Positions 34,194-43,726 of a DNA stretch of 64,000 nt are shown here, one piece after another. The stretch covers positions 186,001 to 250,000 of the forward strand of contig CAWBPA010000020.1 of the NCBI GenBank assembly GCA_963790545.1, written 5' to 3'. Source of the stretch: DATBJG01 sp963790545. GTDB taxonomy: Bacteria > Acidobacteriota > Vicinamibacteria > Vicinamibacterales > JAMQPK01. The position numbers were made by a program, and so were the translations under genes. The notes under the pieces are model-generated. The model saw only the letters and a program-made list of their open reading frames with translations. It made no database searches and had not been told where the DNA came from. How positions within the stretch are numbered: the stretch's first letter is position 1; each line of letters begins with the position of its first letter.

Positions 34194-34577
34194 ATGACCA
34201 CCGAAATCCCTGTCACCGAATGGGCCGAGTTCTTCAAGTCGTTCAGTGAGGACCACGATCGAGCCACTGTCGGAGTCGAGGTGATGAGCCCCGAAGTCGG
34301 CGCACAGGTCGCGGCGCGCGAGCTCAGGTTCATGGGTATTTCAGCCGACCAGGCGCACCAGCCTTCTACTCTCTTCGTTTCGCTTGAAACCACGCACGGG
34401 GATCATGTGACCCATGCGGTTCCCGCGCCGACTCACATTTGGTTGGAGCGGAGTCCGGCCGGGGCCGAACTCGCGCTGCAGATTGAAACCAAGGATCGCA
34501 GCAAGACGTTGCTGCGGTTTCAGCCTGCTCAAAAGGCAGAATCGTTCGAGGGCGTGACGATCGACCGACGCCGGTGA
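34194..34577 (+). CDS. DUF5335 family protein
   Basis: 127 residues from ATG 34194, which follows TAAGGAGCA (good Shine-Dalgarno). Family features: TEIPVTEWAEFFKSFSEDHD, ATVGVEVMSPEVGAQVAARE, LRFMGISAD, APTHIWLERSPAGAELALQI and TLLRFQPAQKAES. DUF5335 proteins are small soluble proteins of unknown function, common in Acidobacteriota and some cyanobacteria. The 290 bases upstream (33903-34193) hold no visible gene or hairpin. The end overlaps the low-complexity 3' region of a convergent gene. Confidence 0.75.
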   Translation: MTTEIPVTEWAEFFKSFSEDHDRATVGVEVMSPEVGAQVAARELRFMGISADQAHQPSTLFVSLETTHGDHVTHAVPAPTHIWLERSPAGAELALQIETKDRSKTLLRFQPAQKAESFEGVTIDRRR

Positions 34578-35264
34578 TGAGTTTTAATCTCGATTTGGAG
34601 GTCAGGCTCGACGACGATACCGTCGGCGTCGGCTCTGTTTTAGTCGAGCGCCGATCTTTCAGAAAGGTCTGCCATCCGGCAAAACCTGCGGCGGCAAGAC
34701 CACTCGTGAGAATGATGAAGGCGATTGGCGCAACAGCAGACGAGCGACGCCGAGGCTGAGCGTCTGGGACCGGCTGATCGGCATCACCATCAACTTGATC
34801 GTTCGACTGACCCGGATCAGCTTCCTGGCGCGAATCGACTGGAAAGGCCGGTGCCCACAGCCCCATGAGCTGCAAGCACTCGTACCACCGGTCGCCGGGC
34901 TGTCCGCACGCCGCCTCCTTGCCGGAGAGTGTCGTGATCTCCGGTGAACCCCGAGTCCGTTCCAGCGGACTGACCGTCCGTCGGCCGTTCCCTTAAGATC
35001 GGACAAATCGGCGCTTCCAGACGTCCCGATTGTGACCAACGCACGGGATTCGAAAATGATGTCGGAATCCGCCCCATTGCCGACGATGCCTTCGCGCCGA
35101 CTTTGATAGTAGCGGCTTTCAGATTCCAGATTCTCCCAGCCCGCCACATCCAGAATTGGCATCGCCCGCGCGGGTACAACCCCGACCACCAGCAGAGCCG
35201 ATCCAAGGACCGCAATTGCACGGCGACGCATTCGACGCCTGTCAGCGAGGAGTAGGAATTTCAA
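34574..35264 (-). CDS. Exported or membrane-anchored hypothetical protein, frameshifted
   Basis: Assembled from two frames. The N-terminus is a signal-like segment (IAVLGSALLVVGVVPARA, starting at ATG 35264 or 35231) followed by MPILDVAGWENLESESRYYQ, NGADSDIIFESRALVTIGTS. After a frame change at about 34950-34975 it reads EITTLSGKEAACGQPGDRWY, ECLQLMGLWAPAFPVDS, an acidic linker (DPGQSNDQVDGDADQPVPDA) and a C-terminal membrane helix (VAPIAFIILTSGLAAAGFAG) with a basic/Ser-rich tail. The 3' end is uncertain because the frame stays open into the DUF5335 gene. Two conserved-looking Cys lie before the linker. I do not recognise the family. The divergent lasso-type genes follow upstream. Confidence 0.45.
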
Positions 35265-35314
35265 TCGTTTTGGGAGTTTATCACGCTGACGACAGTGAGT
35301 GTTGGCGGGCGCTT

Positions 35315-36040
35315 TCAGTTAAAGCAACGTTGAATCCTGTCGCCATTCAATACACCCGGTCGTGCATGCATATTGGCCTTGGCGCCGCTCCGGAGGTCGT
35401 CGGTAATCGCAACGGCGACGGCCTGCAGGTGGGCGAAGTCGCGTGGGTAGGTTAGTCGGCAGATCGGGACGTACTCGACCAGCCTTTGCAGGCGGCTAAA
35501 CTGACGCTCCAGCATCTGCCGGTCACACACGTCGAGGCAGAAGGCGTGTCGCACGAGCTCTACGAGAGCCTCGCCCGCTGGCGCGGCGTCGATTTCGATC
35601 CGGGTATCTAACGTCTTCTCGGGTGAGGTCAACAGGTACACTCGGCTCAGTCTGACCGGATATATCGGGTCCATACCCGTTACCTGGACTCGTTTCTTCC
35701 GGCAGTCCTGCACACTCTGTAACGGTCTGCCGTCATTGAAAGCGGCCGCAATCGAATCCGGCCACAACCGAAGATTCCCATGTCCCGAGACGATGGTGAT
35801 TTCGTCTTGACTGAGACCGAACTGCAGATAGTCGTCGCAGACGAGCGACCAGCCTCGACGCACGAAGGCTGCGGCAAGCGTAGACTTCCCAATTCCAGCG
35901 TCACCGAGAAACGCGCAGCATCCGGCCGGACCGTCGACGGCTGCCGCGCGCAAGGCGTCATCGGTGCGGATCAAGCCGGAAGACACCGGCTCGCGCTCAG
36001 TGGGTATCGCTGAATCTGACAAGCGGGACAAAGGGTCCAC
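35315..36040 (-). CDS. HPr-kinase-like P-loop protein, N-terminally truncated
   Basis: About 241 residues from a GTG at 36040; the frame is open further up but there it overlaps the preceding gene. An HprK-like core is clear: GPAGCCAFLGDAGIGKSTLA (Walker A GDAGIGKS), FVRRGWSLVCDDYLQFG (with the Asp pair), GHGNLRLWPDSIAAAF, YPVRLSRVYLL and a C-terminal LTYPRDFAHLQAVAVAI. Proteins of this type occur in lasso-peptide and related clusters, where they are usually about 300 residues with an extra N-terminal domain that is absent here. Substrate unknown. It follows the B2-like gene on the same strand, so the pair is a remnant or minimal version of such a cluster. Confidence 0.6.
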   Translation of the reverse strand: MDPLSRLSDSAIPTEREPVSSGLIRTDDALRAAAVDGPAGCCAFLGDAGIGKSTLAAAFVRRGWSLVCDDYLQFGLSQDEITIVSGHGNLRLWPDSIAAAFNDGRPLQSVQDCRKKRVQVTGMDPIYPVRLSRVYLLTSPEKTLDTRIEIDAAPAGEALVELVRHAFCLDVCDRQMLERQFSRLQRLVEYVPICRLTYPRDFAHLQAVAVAITDDLRSGAKANMHARPGVLNGDRIQRCFN

Positions 36041-36434
36041 GACGGCCGCGTCCGACCGGTACAGCTCTGTTGTCTTCAACCCAGGCATGCGCGCTGAGTT
36101 GTTCGGTGAGATCCTTAGACACACCAAAGCAGACGCGGGCAGGTTGTCCGGAACGTTCGAGCAGCGCTTGAAGCACGAGCGCAGAGGACAGACAGGCGGC
36201 AAACGGCATGCGGGCTGAGGCCGCGCCAACAGCCCACGCAATCCGATCCGACCGCATGTGATCGGCCGGAACGAAGAGGGGGCCGGGGGTCACCAGCGCC
36301 TTCAGCGACCGCGAAACCCGGTGGAAGGAAAACATCCGCAGGGAGCAGCCGACGAGAATGAGCAGGACAGTGATCTCGAGCAACTGGTGTCGTTCGGCGA
36401 TCGGCAGTCGGAGAAACTTGCGAATCGTCTCCAC
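35997..36434 (-). CDS. Lasso-peptide biosynthesis B2-type transglutaminase-like protein
   Basis: 145 residues with the B2 layout: METIRKFLRLPIAERHQLLE, an internal hydrophobic helix (ITVLLILVGCSLRMFSFHRV), RIAWAVGAASARMPFAACLS (catalytic Cys), SALVLQALLERSGQPARVCF and LTEQLSAHAWVEDNRAV (catalytic His). In lasso-peptide systems B2 (the C domain of LasB/McjB) cleaves the leader peptide. No precursor peptide, PqqD-like B1 or asparagine-synthase-like cyclase is visible nearby, so either the cluster has decayed or this pair acts on another substrate. The downstream HprK-like gene overlaps its end by about 44 bases if it starts at 36040. Confidence 0.75.
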   Translation of the reverse strand: METIRKFLRLPIAERHQLLEITVLLILVGCSLRMFSFHRVSRSLKALVTPGPLFVPADHMRSDRIAWAVGAASARMPFAACLSSALVLQALLERSGQPARVCFGVSKDLTEQLSAHAWVEDNRAVPVGRGRRGPFVPLVRFSDTH

Positions 36435-36486
36435 TTTCAGACACTATCGGCGTCCCGGTCTTCAGCCTTCAGCCAGGAAGTTCGAA

Positions 36487-37668
36487 ATGATGCGTTTTCA
36501 GCCAAAGAGGCCACCTGCAGGTTACAGAATTGCCATTTCCTGCATGCTGGCAGGTTCACTCGCCGCCATGCCTGACGAGCTTGGTGGTCAAAACGCAGGT
36601 TCGTCATCTGTTGAATGCACAGAGGCTTCGCTCGTGAGCGCCATCGCAAAGGCGAACACCAACAACGGGGGACTCATTACATTCAATTGCCAGAACGTGA
36701 CGATACCGCTGAGATCTTCGATGGGGACCTTGCAGAACAGGGTTGTCGTGGACGGCGAGAACAGGAACATCACGCTCGAGTTCACGGCCGACTTCAGTGG
36801 ATGCCTGCCTGGCGACAATGGAATCAAGGGGCGACCGATCGCCAACCTTCGCGGAGAGTTCAGTACGATTCGAAATCTGACCTTCCGAAACTTTCTCGAG
36901 TCATTGCAGGTTAGCGGACCCAATAACACCGTCGAAAACAACCGGTTCTACGGTCATGTGTGTTCGGATGACGCGGTCAGCACGGTGAGGCCAACCGCAC
37001 TCAACACGGTCGTGCGAGGAAATCACTTCGAGAACTACCGAGACAAAGCCTTTCAGCTGAGTTATGGCGGGGCCGTCGTCGAGGGGAATACATTCAAGGA
37101 CACCGGGCAACCTATTCGGTCGCCCTACGACAACTCAAACGGTGGGCCCATTTACATTCGTAAGAACTCGTTCACAACCAGTGGTGACCAGAGCACATGT
37201 AACGGGCCGCATATTGACGGGCGCTATGTCGTCTACTTCGAGGACAACCAGCTCAATTGTCTCCGAGGGCTTCGAGTAGGTGGCCGAACTGAAATCGTCG
37301 TCCGAAGGAATGTCATCCAGGGAAACGGCCGGGTGGGGCTGGAAATCAGAGAGAACGCCGTGGCGTCATTGTCAGAAAACGTCATCTCCGCAAACGGTCT
37401 CTCGCCAGGGTCAACCCCCGCGGGGGGAGTCGTCATTCTCAATTCCGCCCGTGTTGATCTTGGAGGAGGGTCGGTTTCCGTTGGCGGCCAGCTCATCGTC
37501 AGTCCAGGCAAGAACCGCCTTCAGGGAAACGGGACCTTTGACGTGCGGAATCTCTCCAGTGGGGCTGTCACTGCCCGACAGAACTGCTGGGATCATTCGG
37601 CGGCGAGCGATGTGAAAGCCTTGGATACCGAAGGCCAGGTCGAGGTAGATCCCGTAGGCGCGTGTTAG
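36487..37668 (+). CDS. Secreted right-handed parallel beta-helix protein
   Basis: About 393 residues from ATG 36487 (or the adjacent ATG 36490), with a signal-like segment (IAISCMLAGSLAAMPDELGG). The body is a pectate-lyase-like beta-helix with N-rich turns: ALTLITFNCQNVTI-type coil (seen as GLITFNCQNVTIPL), NRVVVDGENRNITLEF, FSTIRNLTFRNFLESLQVSG, NNTVENNRFYGHVCSDDAVS, TVVRGNHFENYRDKAFQLSY, VYFEDNQLNCLRGLRVGGRT, VVRRNVIQGNGRVGLEIREN. It ends with CWDHSAASDVKALDTEGQVE. Eight or so Cys suggest disulfides. Such proteins bind or cleave polysaccharides; no catalytic triad can be assigned. Divergent from the B2 gene. The stop overlaps the end of the convergent spoVR gene. Confidence 0.8.
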   Translation: MMRFQPKRPPAGYRIAISCMLAGSLAAMPDELGGQNAGSSSVECTEASLVSAIAKANTNNGGLITFNCQNVTIPLRSSMGTLQNRVVVDGENRNITLEFTADFSGCLPGDNGIKGRPIANLRGEFSTIRNLTFRNFLESLQVSGPNNTVENNRFYGHVCSDDAVSTVRPTALNTVVRGNHFENYRDKAFQLSYGGAVVEGNTFKDTGQPIRSPYDNSNGGPIYIRKNSFTTSGDQSTCNGPHIDGRYVVYFEDNQLNCLRGLRVGGRTEIVVRRNVIQGNGRVGLEIRENAVASLSENVISANGLSPGSTPAGGVVILNSARVDLGGGSVSVGGQLIVSPGKNRLQGNGTFDVRNLSSGAVTARQNCWDHSAASDVKALDTEGQVEVDPVGAC

Positions 37669-39098
37669 TTACCTGTAGCGCGGCTGAAGCCCGTGTCATC
37701 GTACGTGAAGATGTGTTCGGTACCCTGCGAGATTGTTCGGAGCAGCACGCGGCGTCCCCAGAGGCGATACAGGTAAGCCAGTGTCTTGTCCGCGTAGTCG
37801 ATCTCGAGATCTCGTCCGTCGTGCGCGTGTTCGAGACAGAGATGCCGGCTGTTTCCATGATCGGCATCGACGATTCGAATGACCGGCACGGGGCCCATCC
37901 CAACATTGGCAATCAACGTCTCCTTCACGTGCTGCCAATGCGTATCGTCTGAGACGCGCGTCACGACCATTTCCTCGCCCCGACGTTCGTACTCGAAGAT
38001 GTCCATCTCACGCATCAGCTCCGGGGTGAGAAAACGCCTGAGAAATGAGGAATCGCGATCGCTTTCCCGGACTTCTGCCATCAGCTCGATGCCGGTCCGA
38101 TCTGGCTCACCGTCGCGCTCGATTTCGGCGGGTGTCGGCTCGTCCGAGCGGCGTTTGATGTCTTCCCAGATCTTGAACCCCAGATAGTACGGATTGATGC
38201 GACCCGGGTGAGGGCGTACGACCTGCGAGTGATGAACCAGAAACTCCATTTGCAGGTCTGGTGGGAAATCGAGATCGTTCAGGATCTTGTGGTGCCAGTA
38301 GCTGGCCCAGCCCTCGTTCATGATCTTCGTCTCAATCTGAGGGACGAAGTAGCGGGCCTGCTCGTGAACGATGCTCAACAGGTCCTTTTCCCATTCCGCC
38401 AGGTGTGGGTTGTGGTCGCGAATGAAGAGCAACAGGTCTTCTTCAGGCTCGATGGGCAGTCGGTTGACATCCGGGTCCAGGTGCGGAGTCGGCTTGTGGA
38501 TTTTGTAAAAGGGATCATCAGGCGGCTTGGCCGTCTGCAGCAGCCGTTCCTTCTGCTCTTTTTCGGTCAGCTTACGAATCGCCAGATTTCGCCGGCACTG
38601 CAACGATAACGCGTGCGCAGCGTCGAGAATCCCCTCGACGGCATCGATGCCGATTGAAGGATCCTCGATGTACGTGCGGACACGGTCGGCGCGAGTCTTG
38701 AAGGTCTCGAGCGTCAGCTCTGGTCGTGAGTCGCGAAAGGTGAAGTTGTTCTTGAAGAAGTCGTTGTGGCCGTACACGTGCGCCATCGTCAGGATTTGGA
38801 GACACAGCGAGTTGTCGCGCATCAAGTAGGCGAGCGACGGACTCGCGTTGATCACCATCTCGTACGGAAGGCCGGTGGCGCCATGGTTGTAGAGAGTCTT
38901 CTGCTTCTCGAAGCTCTTTCCGTACGACCAATGGGGGTAGTGGGCAGGCATACCCGAGTAAGCCATATACCCGAGCATCTGCTCCTGGTCGCAAATTTCA
39001 AACTCCTGCGGGAAGCAGGACAAGCCGATATCTGCAACGCGCTCGCGAATCCTGGCGTCCCAGTCCTGAAGGTCGGCAATGTTCCAGTGCGTGCTCAT
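37665..39098 (-). CDS. spoVR: SpoVR family protein
   Basis: 477 residues from MSTHWNIADLQDWDARIRER (an ATG three codons further upstream is possible). SpoVR features: FEICDQEQMLGYMAYSGMPA, HYPHWSYGKSFEKQKTLY, GLPYEMVINASPSLAYLMRD, ILTMAHVYGHNDFFKNNFTF, LLLFIRDHNPHLAEWEKDLL, SIVHEQARYFVPQIETKIMN, EGWASYWHHKIL and NPYYLGFKIWEDI. The many His residues (AHVYGHNDFF, HEQARYF, WHHK) look like a metal-binding site. In enterobacteria the homologue YcgB is linked to YeaG-YeaH and stationary-phase adaptation. It is the last gene of prkA-yhbH-spoVR here. Confidence 0.95.
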   Translation of the reverse strand: MSTHWNIADLQDWDARIRERVADIGLSCFPQEFEICDQEQMLGYMAYSGMPAHYPHWSYGKSFEKQKTLYNHGATGLPYEMVINASPSLAYLMRDNSLCLQILTMAHVYGHNDFFKNNFTFRDSRPELTLETFKTRADRVRTYIEDPSIGIDAVEGILDAAHALSLQCRRNLAIRKLTEKEQKERLLQTAKPPDDPFYKIHKPTPHLDPDVNRLPIEPEEDLLLFIRDHNPHLAEWEKDLLSIVHEQARYFVPQIETKIMNEGWASYWHHKILNDLDFPPDLQMEFLVHHSQVVRPHPGRINPYYLGFKIWEDIKRRSDEPTPAEIERDGEPDRTGIELMAEVRESDRDSSFLRRFLTPELMREMDIFEYERRGEEMVVTRVSDDTHWQHVKETLIANVGMGPVPVIRIVDADHGNSRHLCLEHAHDGRDLEIDYADKTLAYLYRLWGRRVLLRTISQGTEHIFTYDDTGFSRATGN

Positions 39099-39107
39099 GA
39101 CGAACAA

Positions 39108-39256
39108 ATGGCAGGCCTAAAGGCCTGCGCTACGACAGCCACGGCAGGCCTGAAGGCCTGCGCTACGTACAAGAAATTCCATTGCGCGAGTGCTGATGAA
39201 GAACCATTGGGTTCATGATCGTAATCGTACGTAGCGCAGGCCTTTAGGCCTGCCGT
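39108..39256. repeat. AGGCCTGAAGGCCTGCGCTACG-type palindromic repeats
   Basis: Two direct copies (GGCAGGCCTAAAGGCCTGCG, GGCAGGCCTGAAGGCCTGCG, each followed by CTACG) and an inverted one (CGTAGCGCAGGCCTTTAGGC). They separate yhbH from spoVR inside the operon. Confidence 0.9.
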
Positions 39257-39264
39257 GGACACCG

Positions 39265-40473
39265 TCAGGCCGACCGAGACGCCGGCTGGCCTTCGCGCGA
39301 GAGGAACGACCTGAAGTTCGGCCAGATTTCCTCGGCTCGCTCAATCAAAACCGCCTGGAAGTTCGGCGCCTTCAGCGTGCGCAGCAAGTCGAGCGCAGTC
39401 TGCGGATGAAACCCGGCCTGCGAGGGCCGAATCTCACCGTAGCCAAACAGGTTCGCCACCTCGCACAGTTCAGTTGCAGCCTTGAGCGTGGCGTCGTTAT
39501 CGTCCGAAAAGTTGTCGCCGTCAGAACAATGAAACGCGTAGATATTCCACAGCGTGGGATGGTAACGAGCCTTGATGACCTCGAGCGCCTTGGCGTATCC
39601 CGACGAGATGCGAGTTCCACCCGACTCGCCCTTGCGAAAGAACTCGTCCTCAGTCACTTCGCGCGCTTCCGTGTCGTGGGCGATGAACACCACGTTGACG
39701 TTGGCATAGCGAGCGCGGACGAACTGATAGAGCAGAAAGAAGAAGCTTCGTGCCAGATACTTCTTCATCGTATCCATGGACCCGGATGTGTCCATGATGC
39801 AAAGCACGACAGCGCTCGATTGGGGACGCTCGTCTTCGCGTAACCGTCGGTACTTCAGGTCCTCACGGTGGAAGGGGAACCGTTCTTCATCTTCACCGTT
39901 TGTCTGACCGCTGGAAATTCGTCGGCGAATACGCGACAACGCGGTGCGGCGCTTGTCCAACCGCACGCGGATGCCGACTCGCCGATGCCCCTTGGGCTTC
40001 CGCGGTCGCGTCGCAAATATCTCCGACAGCCGCTTCCGCTCCATATCGGGCAGCTCGAGATCCTCGAACATGATCCCAATCAGCTCGTCGAGCGTGACGT
40101 CCGTCTCGTAGTAGTCCACCCCGCGCCCATCGCCGGCCTGTCCCGTCGCACCCTCTCCATTGCCTTGGCCCACCACTTGACCCGGCTGGGTTTCACCCGT
40201 TCCGGTTCCCACACCAGGCGTCTGATCGCCGTAGACGAACCGGTACTCCTTGATTCCGCGGATGGGAACTTTGATGATTTTGTCGCGCCGCTGGCTGATG
40301 ATGGCTTCTTCGGCGACGATGTCGGCGATGTTCTCGCGGATGGCCTTGCGGACTTTTTGGCGGTGACGCTGACGGTCTCGTGCTGAGCGGTCGGAGCGCA
40401 GCGCGTCCGACACCGAGTACGCTCGGAAGACGGCGGCTACGGCCGCCGGTTTACCGCCGGGATCTTCCGGCAC
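39265..40473 (-). CDS. yhbH: YhbH/YeaH family protein (DUF444, VWA-like)
   Basis: 402 residues from a GTG two bases behind the prkA stop. The N-terminal half is basic and carries YSVSDALRSDRSARDRQRHR, IADIVAEEAIISQRRDKIIK, VPIRGIKEYRFVYG, a Gly/Gln-rich linker (VGTGTGETQPGQVVGQGNGE) and ELIGIMFEDLELPDMERKRL. The C-terminal half is a von Willebrand-type domain with the MIDAS motif CIMDTSGSMDTMKKYLARSF and later YAFHCSDGDNFSDDN. DUF444 proteins pair with the PrkA kinase and SpoVR in a stress and sporulation-type module; the molecular role is unknown, but the MIDAS suggests metal-dependent protein binding. Confidence 0.95.
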   Translation of the reverse strand: MPEDPGGKPAAVAAVFRAYSVSDALRSDRSARDRQRHRQKVRKAIRENIADIVAEEAIISQRRDKIIKVPIRGIKEYRFVYGDQTPGVGTGTGETQPGQVVGQGNGEGATGQAGDGRGVDYYETDVTLDELIGIMFEDLELPDMERKRLSEIFATRPRKPKGHRRVGIRVRLDKRRTALSRIRRRISSGQTNGEDEERFPFHREDLKYRRLREDERPQSSAVVLCIMDTSGSMDTMKKYLARSFFFLLYQFVRARYANVNVVFIAHDTEAREVTEDEFFRKGESGGTRISSGYAKALEVIKARYHPTLWNIYAFHCSDGDNFSDDNDATLKAATELCEVANLFGYGEIRPSQAGFHPQTALDLLRTLKAPNFQAVLIERAEEIWPNFRSFLSREGQPASRSA

Positions 40474-40474
40474 G

Positions 40475-42404
40475 TCAGTCCTTCCAGAGGTTGTTCGCTG
40501 CGTACGTGAGCACGACCTCGGCCGAGTGCTCGGTATACCCGCATTCGATCAGGTTCTTCATGAGATCCGAGGTACTTCTTGGCCTGCTCTTCGTCGCGCG
40601 CCCGATGCTTCGTAATGATTCGGCTCATATCGCGGACCGAGCTGGTCAGCTTCTTCTCGATTGCCGCTCGCAGCGGCTCGTAAGACCGATAGCTCACCTG
40701 CGTTCCGCGCCGCGTGGCCGTCCAGAGATACGCCATCACTTCCTGACGGAACCCGTCAGCGGCCGAGCCGATGATGGCAATCTGCTCCTCGACAGACTTG
40801 AGGAATCCTTCGTCTGGCTGGAGCTCCTCCCGCGTCTTCGAGTCTTTGACCCGCGTCTTGTTGACGTACGCCTCGACATGATCGAGGTAGTTCTGGAACA
40901 GCGACTCGGACTGTTCCTCGAACGAGTACACAAACGCCTTCGTAATCTCTTTCTCCAGAATCTCGAGATAGGCCTTGTGCACGGTGTCCTGCAGGAACTC
41001 GAGGTACTGCTTACGCGTGTCGTCTGACAGATCGGCGGCTTTCACCATTTCGACGAGCGCCTCGCGCACGTTGATGGGGTTGATGCCTTCCGGCGATTCC
41101 GAGAGCGCGTTGTCCAGCGCCTTCATCACGAAGCGCGTGGAAATCCCGGTCATCCCTTCCCGCGGCGCCTCTTCTTTCAGCTCTCGCAGGCTCACCTTGA
41201 GCGTCTTGCCCTTTTCCACGACCTCTTCGCCGTCGTACAGCTTCAGTTTCGTCAGAAGATCGCACTTCGCGGTCGGCTCGAGACGCGTCAGCACGGCAAA
41301 CATGGCCGCCACCGCCAGCGTGTGTGGCGCAATATGTTCCCGGAAGTTCGACTGCTGCAGAAGCTTCTGGTAGATCTTGACTTCTTCTGAAAGACGCAGG
41401 TTGTAGGGCACCTTCACGACCACGATGCGGTCCAGGATGGCTTCGTTCGTGTGGTCGCTCTTGAACCGCTGCCACTCCGCCTCGTTCGAGTGCGCAACGA
41501 TGACCGTGTCCACATAGACGGTGCCGTGACGGCCGGGCGCCGGCACGAACTTCTCCTGCGTGGCCGTAATCATCGTGTGCAGGTATTCCGCCTCGTTCTT
41601 GAAGACCTCGATGAATTCGACCATGCCCCGGTTGCCGACGTTGAACGCGCCGTTGAGATCGAGCACGCGGGGATCGCCTTCGGAGTGGAGATCGAGCTTC
41701 GAGATGTCTTCCGATCCAATCAACACCGACGTGTCCTGGTTGTTCGGATCCACCGGCGGCACGACGCCAATGCCCCTGCGATCCTGCCGGGCGAACGTCA
41801 GCGTCGTCACCGGGACCTCTTCGTACCGTCCCTGGAACTCCTCTTTGAGACGATGCCGGCACACGGGACAGAGCTCGCCCTCGATGTGCACGTCGAGCAT
41901 CTTCTCGAACTCGCGACGAAGCTGCCGCGGGATCAGGTGGAGCGGCTCTTCGTGCATCGGGCATCCGTCAATCCCGTAGAAGGCGCCGCCTTCTTCGAGA
42001 CCGCGCTTGAGCCGCTCGACGAGCGAGCTCTTGCCCGCTCCGACAGGCCCCATCAGATAGAGCACCTGACGGCTTTCTTCGCCCTGCAGCGCGGCCGAAT
42101 GCAGATATCGAACAATCTGCGAGACCGGCCCTTCGATGCCGAAGAATTCGTCTTTGAAGAATTGATAGACCTTGAGCCGTTCGTCGCCGAACAGCCGCGC
42201 CGCGCGCCGGTCGCCGCAGTCCACATCGCTCACGCCCGGGCGCATGACAATGTCGTGGAGGCGCGCGTGCGCCAGGCGCGACAAGCAGGGGTCACGCCGG
42301 ACGCGTTCGAGGTAGTCGATGAAGCGGCCGTGCCACTCCGTGGTGGTCTCGTTGGCCCGATCCCGCTCGATAATCTGGGCAAACGTCGTCGGATCCTGGG
42401 ACAT
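40475..42404 (-). CDS. prkA: PrkA serine protein kinase / AAA protein, frameshifted near the C-terminus
   Basis: About 643 residues from ATG 42402-42404 (MSQDPTTFAQIIERDRANET), chosen over an upstream in-frame start because GGAGGA precedes it. The AAA part has Walker A in YLMGPVGAGKSSLVERLKRG, then CPMHEEPLHLIPRQLRREFE, a zinc-ribbon pair CPVCRHRLKEEF, GIGVVPPVDPNNQDTSVLIG, NRGMVEFIEVFKNEAEYLH and TVIVAHSNEAEWQRF. The C-terminal kinase-like region follows (FLKSVEEQIAIIGSAADGFR, AKKYLGS). One indel near 40572 diverts the frame; corrected, it ends MKNLIECGYTEHSAEVVLTY with TGA at 40475. PrkA/YeaG is the central ATPase of the YeaG-YeaH-SpoVR system. Confidence 0.95.
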
Positions 42405-42456
42405 ACTTTCTCCTCCGCTGGACGCCGCCGATGTAATTTTGGCCTGAATTCCTGAC

Positions 42457-42476
42457 CTGTCGCCCGAAAGCGACAG
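42457..42476. promoter_or_regulatory. Hairpin in the prkA leader
   Basis: CTGTCGC, loop CCGAAA, GCGACAG; 53-72 bases upstream of the prkA ATG. It could affect leader stability or translation. Confidence 0.4.
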
Positions 42477-42561
42477 ATTCAATCCTGTAATTGGATTTAT
42501 CGAACGTCTTGAGTCGGAACAGCAGGGGGGAAGATCTGCGCAATTGTGAGCATACCACAGG

Positions 42562-42580
42562 ATTGTCGCTCGGTGACAAT
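42562..42580. promoter_or_regulatory. ATTGTC-N7-GACAAT palindrome upstream of prkA
   Basis: ATTGTCGCTCGGTGACAAT, with another CATTGTCG 7 bases further on. Size and symmetry suit a dimeric repressor site. The rest of 42405-42621 shows no gene. Confidence 0.35.
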
Positions 42581-42621
42581 GCAGTCACATTGTCGATGCT
42601 GGAACCGGAAGTTCGCAATCT

Positions 42622-43707
42622 TCAGCGGATCTTCGTTGACAGCCCAACAATGCTGAGAATGCGATACGAGTATTCGTAGTGACCCTCGACGCGGTGAAAT
42701 CGACCCGCGACTTCCAGCAACGCGGACGGTGCAAGCGTGAAGCGTCTGGTCAGACCCACTTCGGCATAGTCTCGCGTGCCCCGGTAGCGAAGGCCGCTCC
42801 GCCGAATCGAGAGATAGTTGGGATCCCCTTCATCCTTGATGAAGTTCCTCCCACGCCAGAAGATGACATGCGCACGCCATGCGGCGCGCTCGGCCGAAAC
42901 GCGTCCGAAAAAGGCGACCCCGTCGCGACTGAGATTGGGCCTGCTTCTGTCGGGCACATACCTCGAAACCAACCCGAACACCTCGAGCGACGTACGATAG
43001 TTCGTCGCAACCGTGCCATGGAGATCCACGCCAACCGCTGCCGCAGCGCTATCGGCCACGGGCCCCGAGTCGTGAAGCTGGCCGCCTTCGTGGACGACGT
43101 GGACCTGGAACGGGATCGAGATGGGCGCTGACACATTGAGCGCCCCGTTAATGCCTCCATCAAATCGTTCCCGATGCTCAGCGGTGTTGAGGCGCTGCCA
43201 GTTCAGCCAGAAGCCATGGCGCAGTGTGGTTCCCGTGAAGGTCCACGCAAGGCCGGCCTCGTAGGGCCGATCGTACGAGAGCGTTTCACGCTGGAGAGGT
43301 GGCAGCAGTGCGTGTGGTCCGCCGCGGTCCGGTCCCATCGGAGCGGCAACCGTTGGAGCGGGCAAGGGTTCCAAATACGAACGCGGAGCGCTTCCCGCGC
43401 ACCGTGAGCGACAGCACCGGCTTTGCATCGTCGAAGGCTTCGTCGGAACCAAAGCGCAGGTTCCCGAAGGCTCCCATCAACAGCGTGACGCGATCGTTGA
43501 GGTCGAAGGCAACGCCAAGCCTGGCGGCCGAGCCAAAAATCGTCTCTCCTTCGCGGAAAGGGTTGCGGAATTCTGTGTTGTCGCCGTAGAAGAGGACGTC
43601 GGCCTGAATCGCAATCTGCTCCTGCGCTTCAGCCGTCGATGGCGCAAAGAACTCCAAGAGTCAGAGGCCGGCGCTGCCACGATGGCGCCAGACGCGAGCC
43701 GAGGCAT
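42622..43707 (-). CDS. Outer-membrane beta-barrel protein, frameshifted
   Basis: About 355 residues assembled from three frames. After a signal-like start (MPRLASGAIVAAPASDSWSS) the frame changes near 43640 to QEQIAIQADVLFYGDNTEFR, FREGETIFGSAARLGVAFDL, VTLLMGAFGNLRFGSD, FVFGTLAR, and again near 43375 to GPDRGGPHALLPPLQRETLS, YEAGLAWTFTGTTLRHGFWL, GTVATNYRTSLEVFGLVSRY and the last strand EGHYEYSYRILSIVGLSTKI. The alternating hydrophobic strands and GDN/GDR turns are those of an outer-membrane barrel that scans as about 14-16 strands; PLQRET + YDRP looks like an alginate-export/porin-type barrel. Specific substrate unknown. It lies upstream of, and on the same strand as, prkA, and is divergent from the PagL-like gene. 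Confidence 0.6.
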
Positions 43708-43726
43708 GCGAGATACATTATAGAAT

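Noticed and set aside
41451..42455. 334-codon plus frame over prkA
   Set aside because: Antisense shadow of a well-recognised PrkA coding region.
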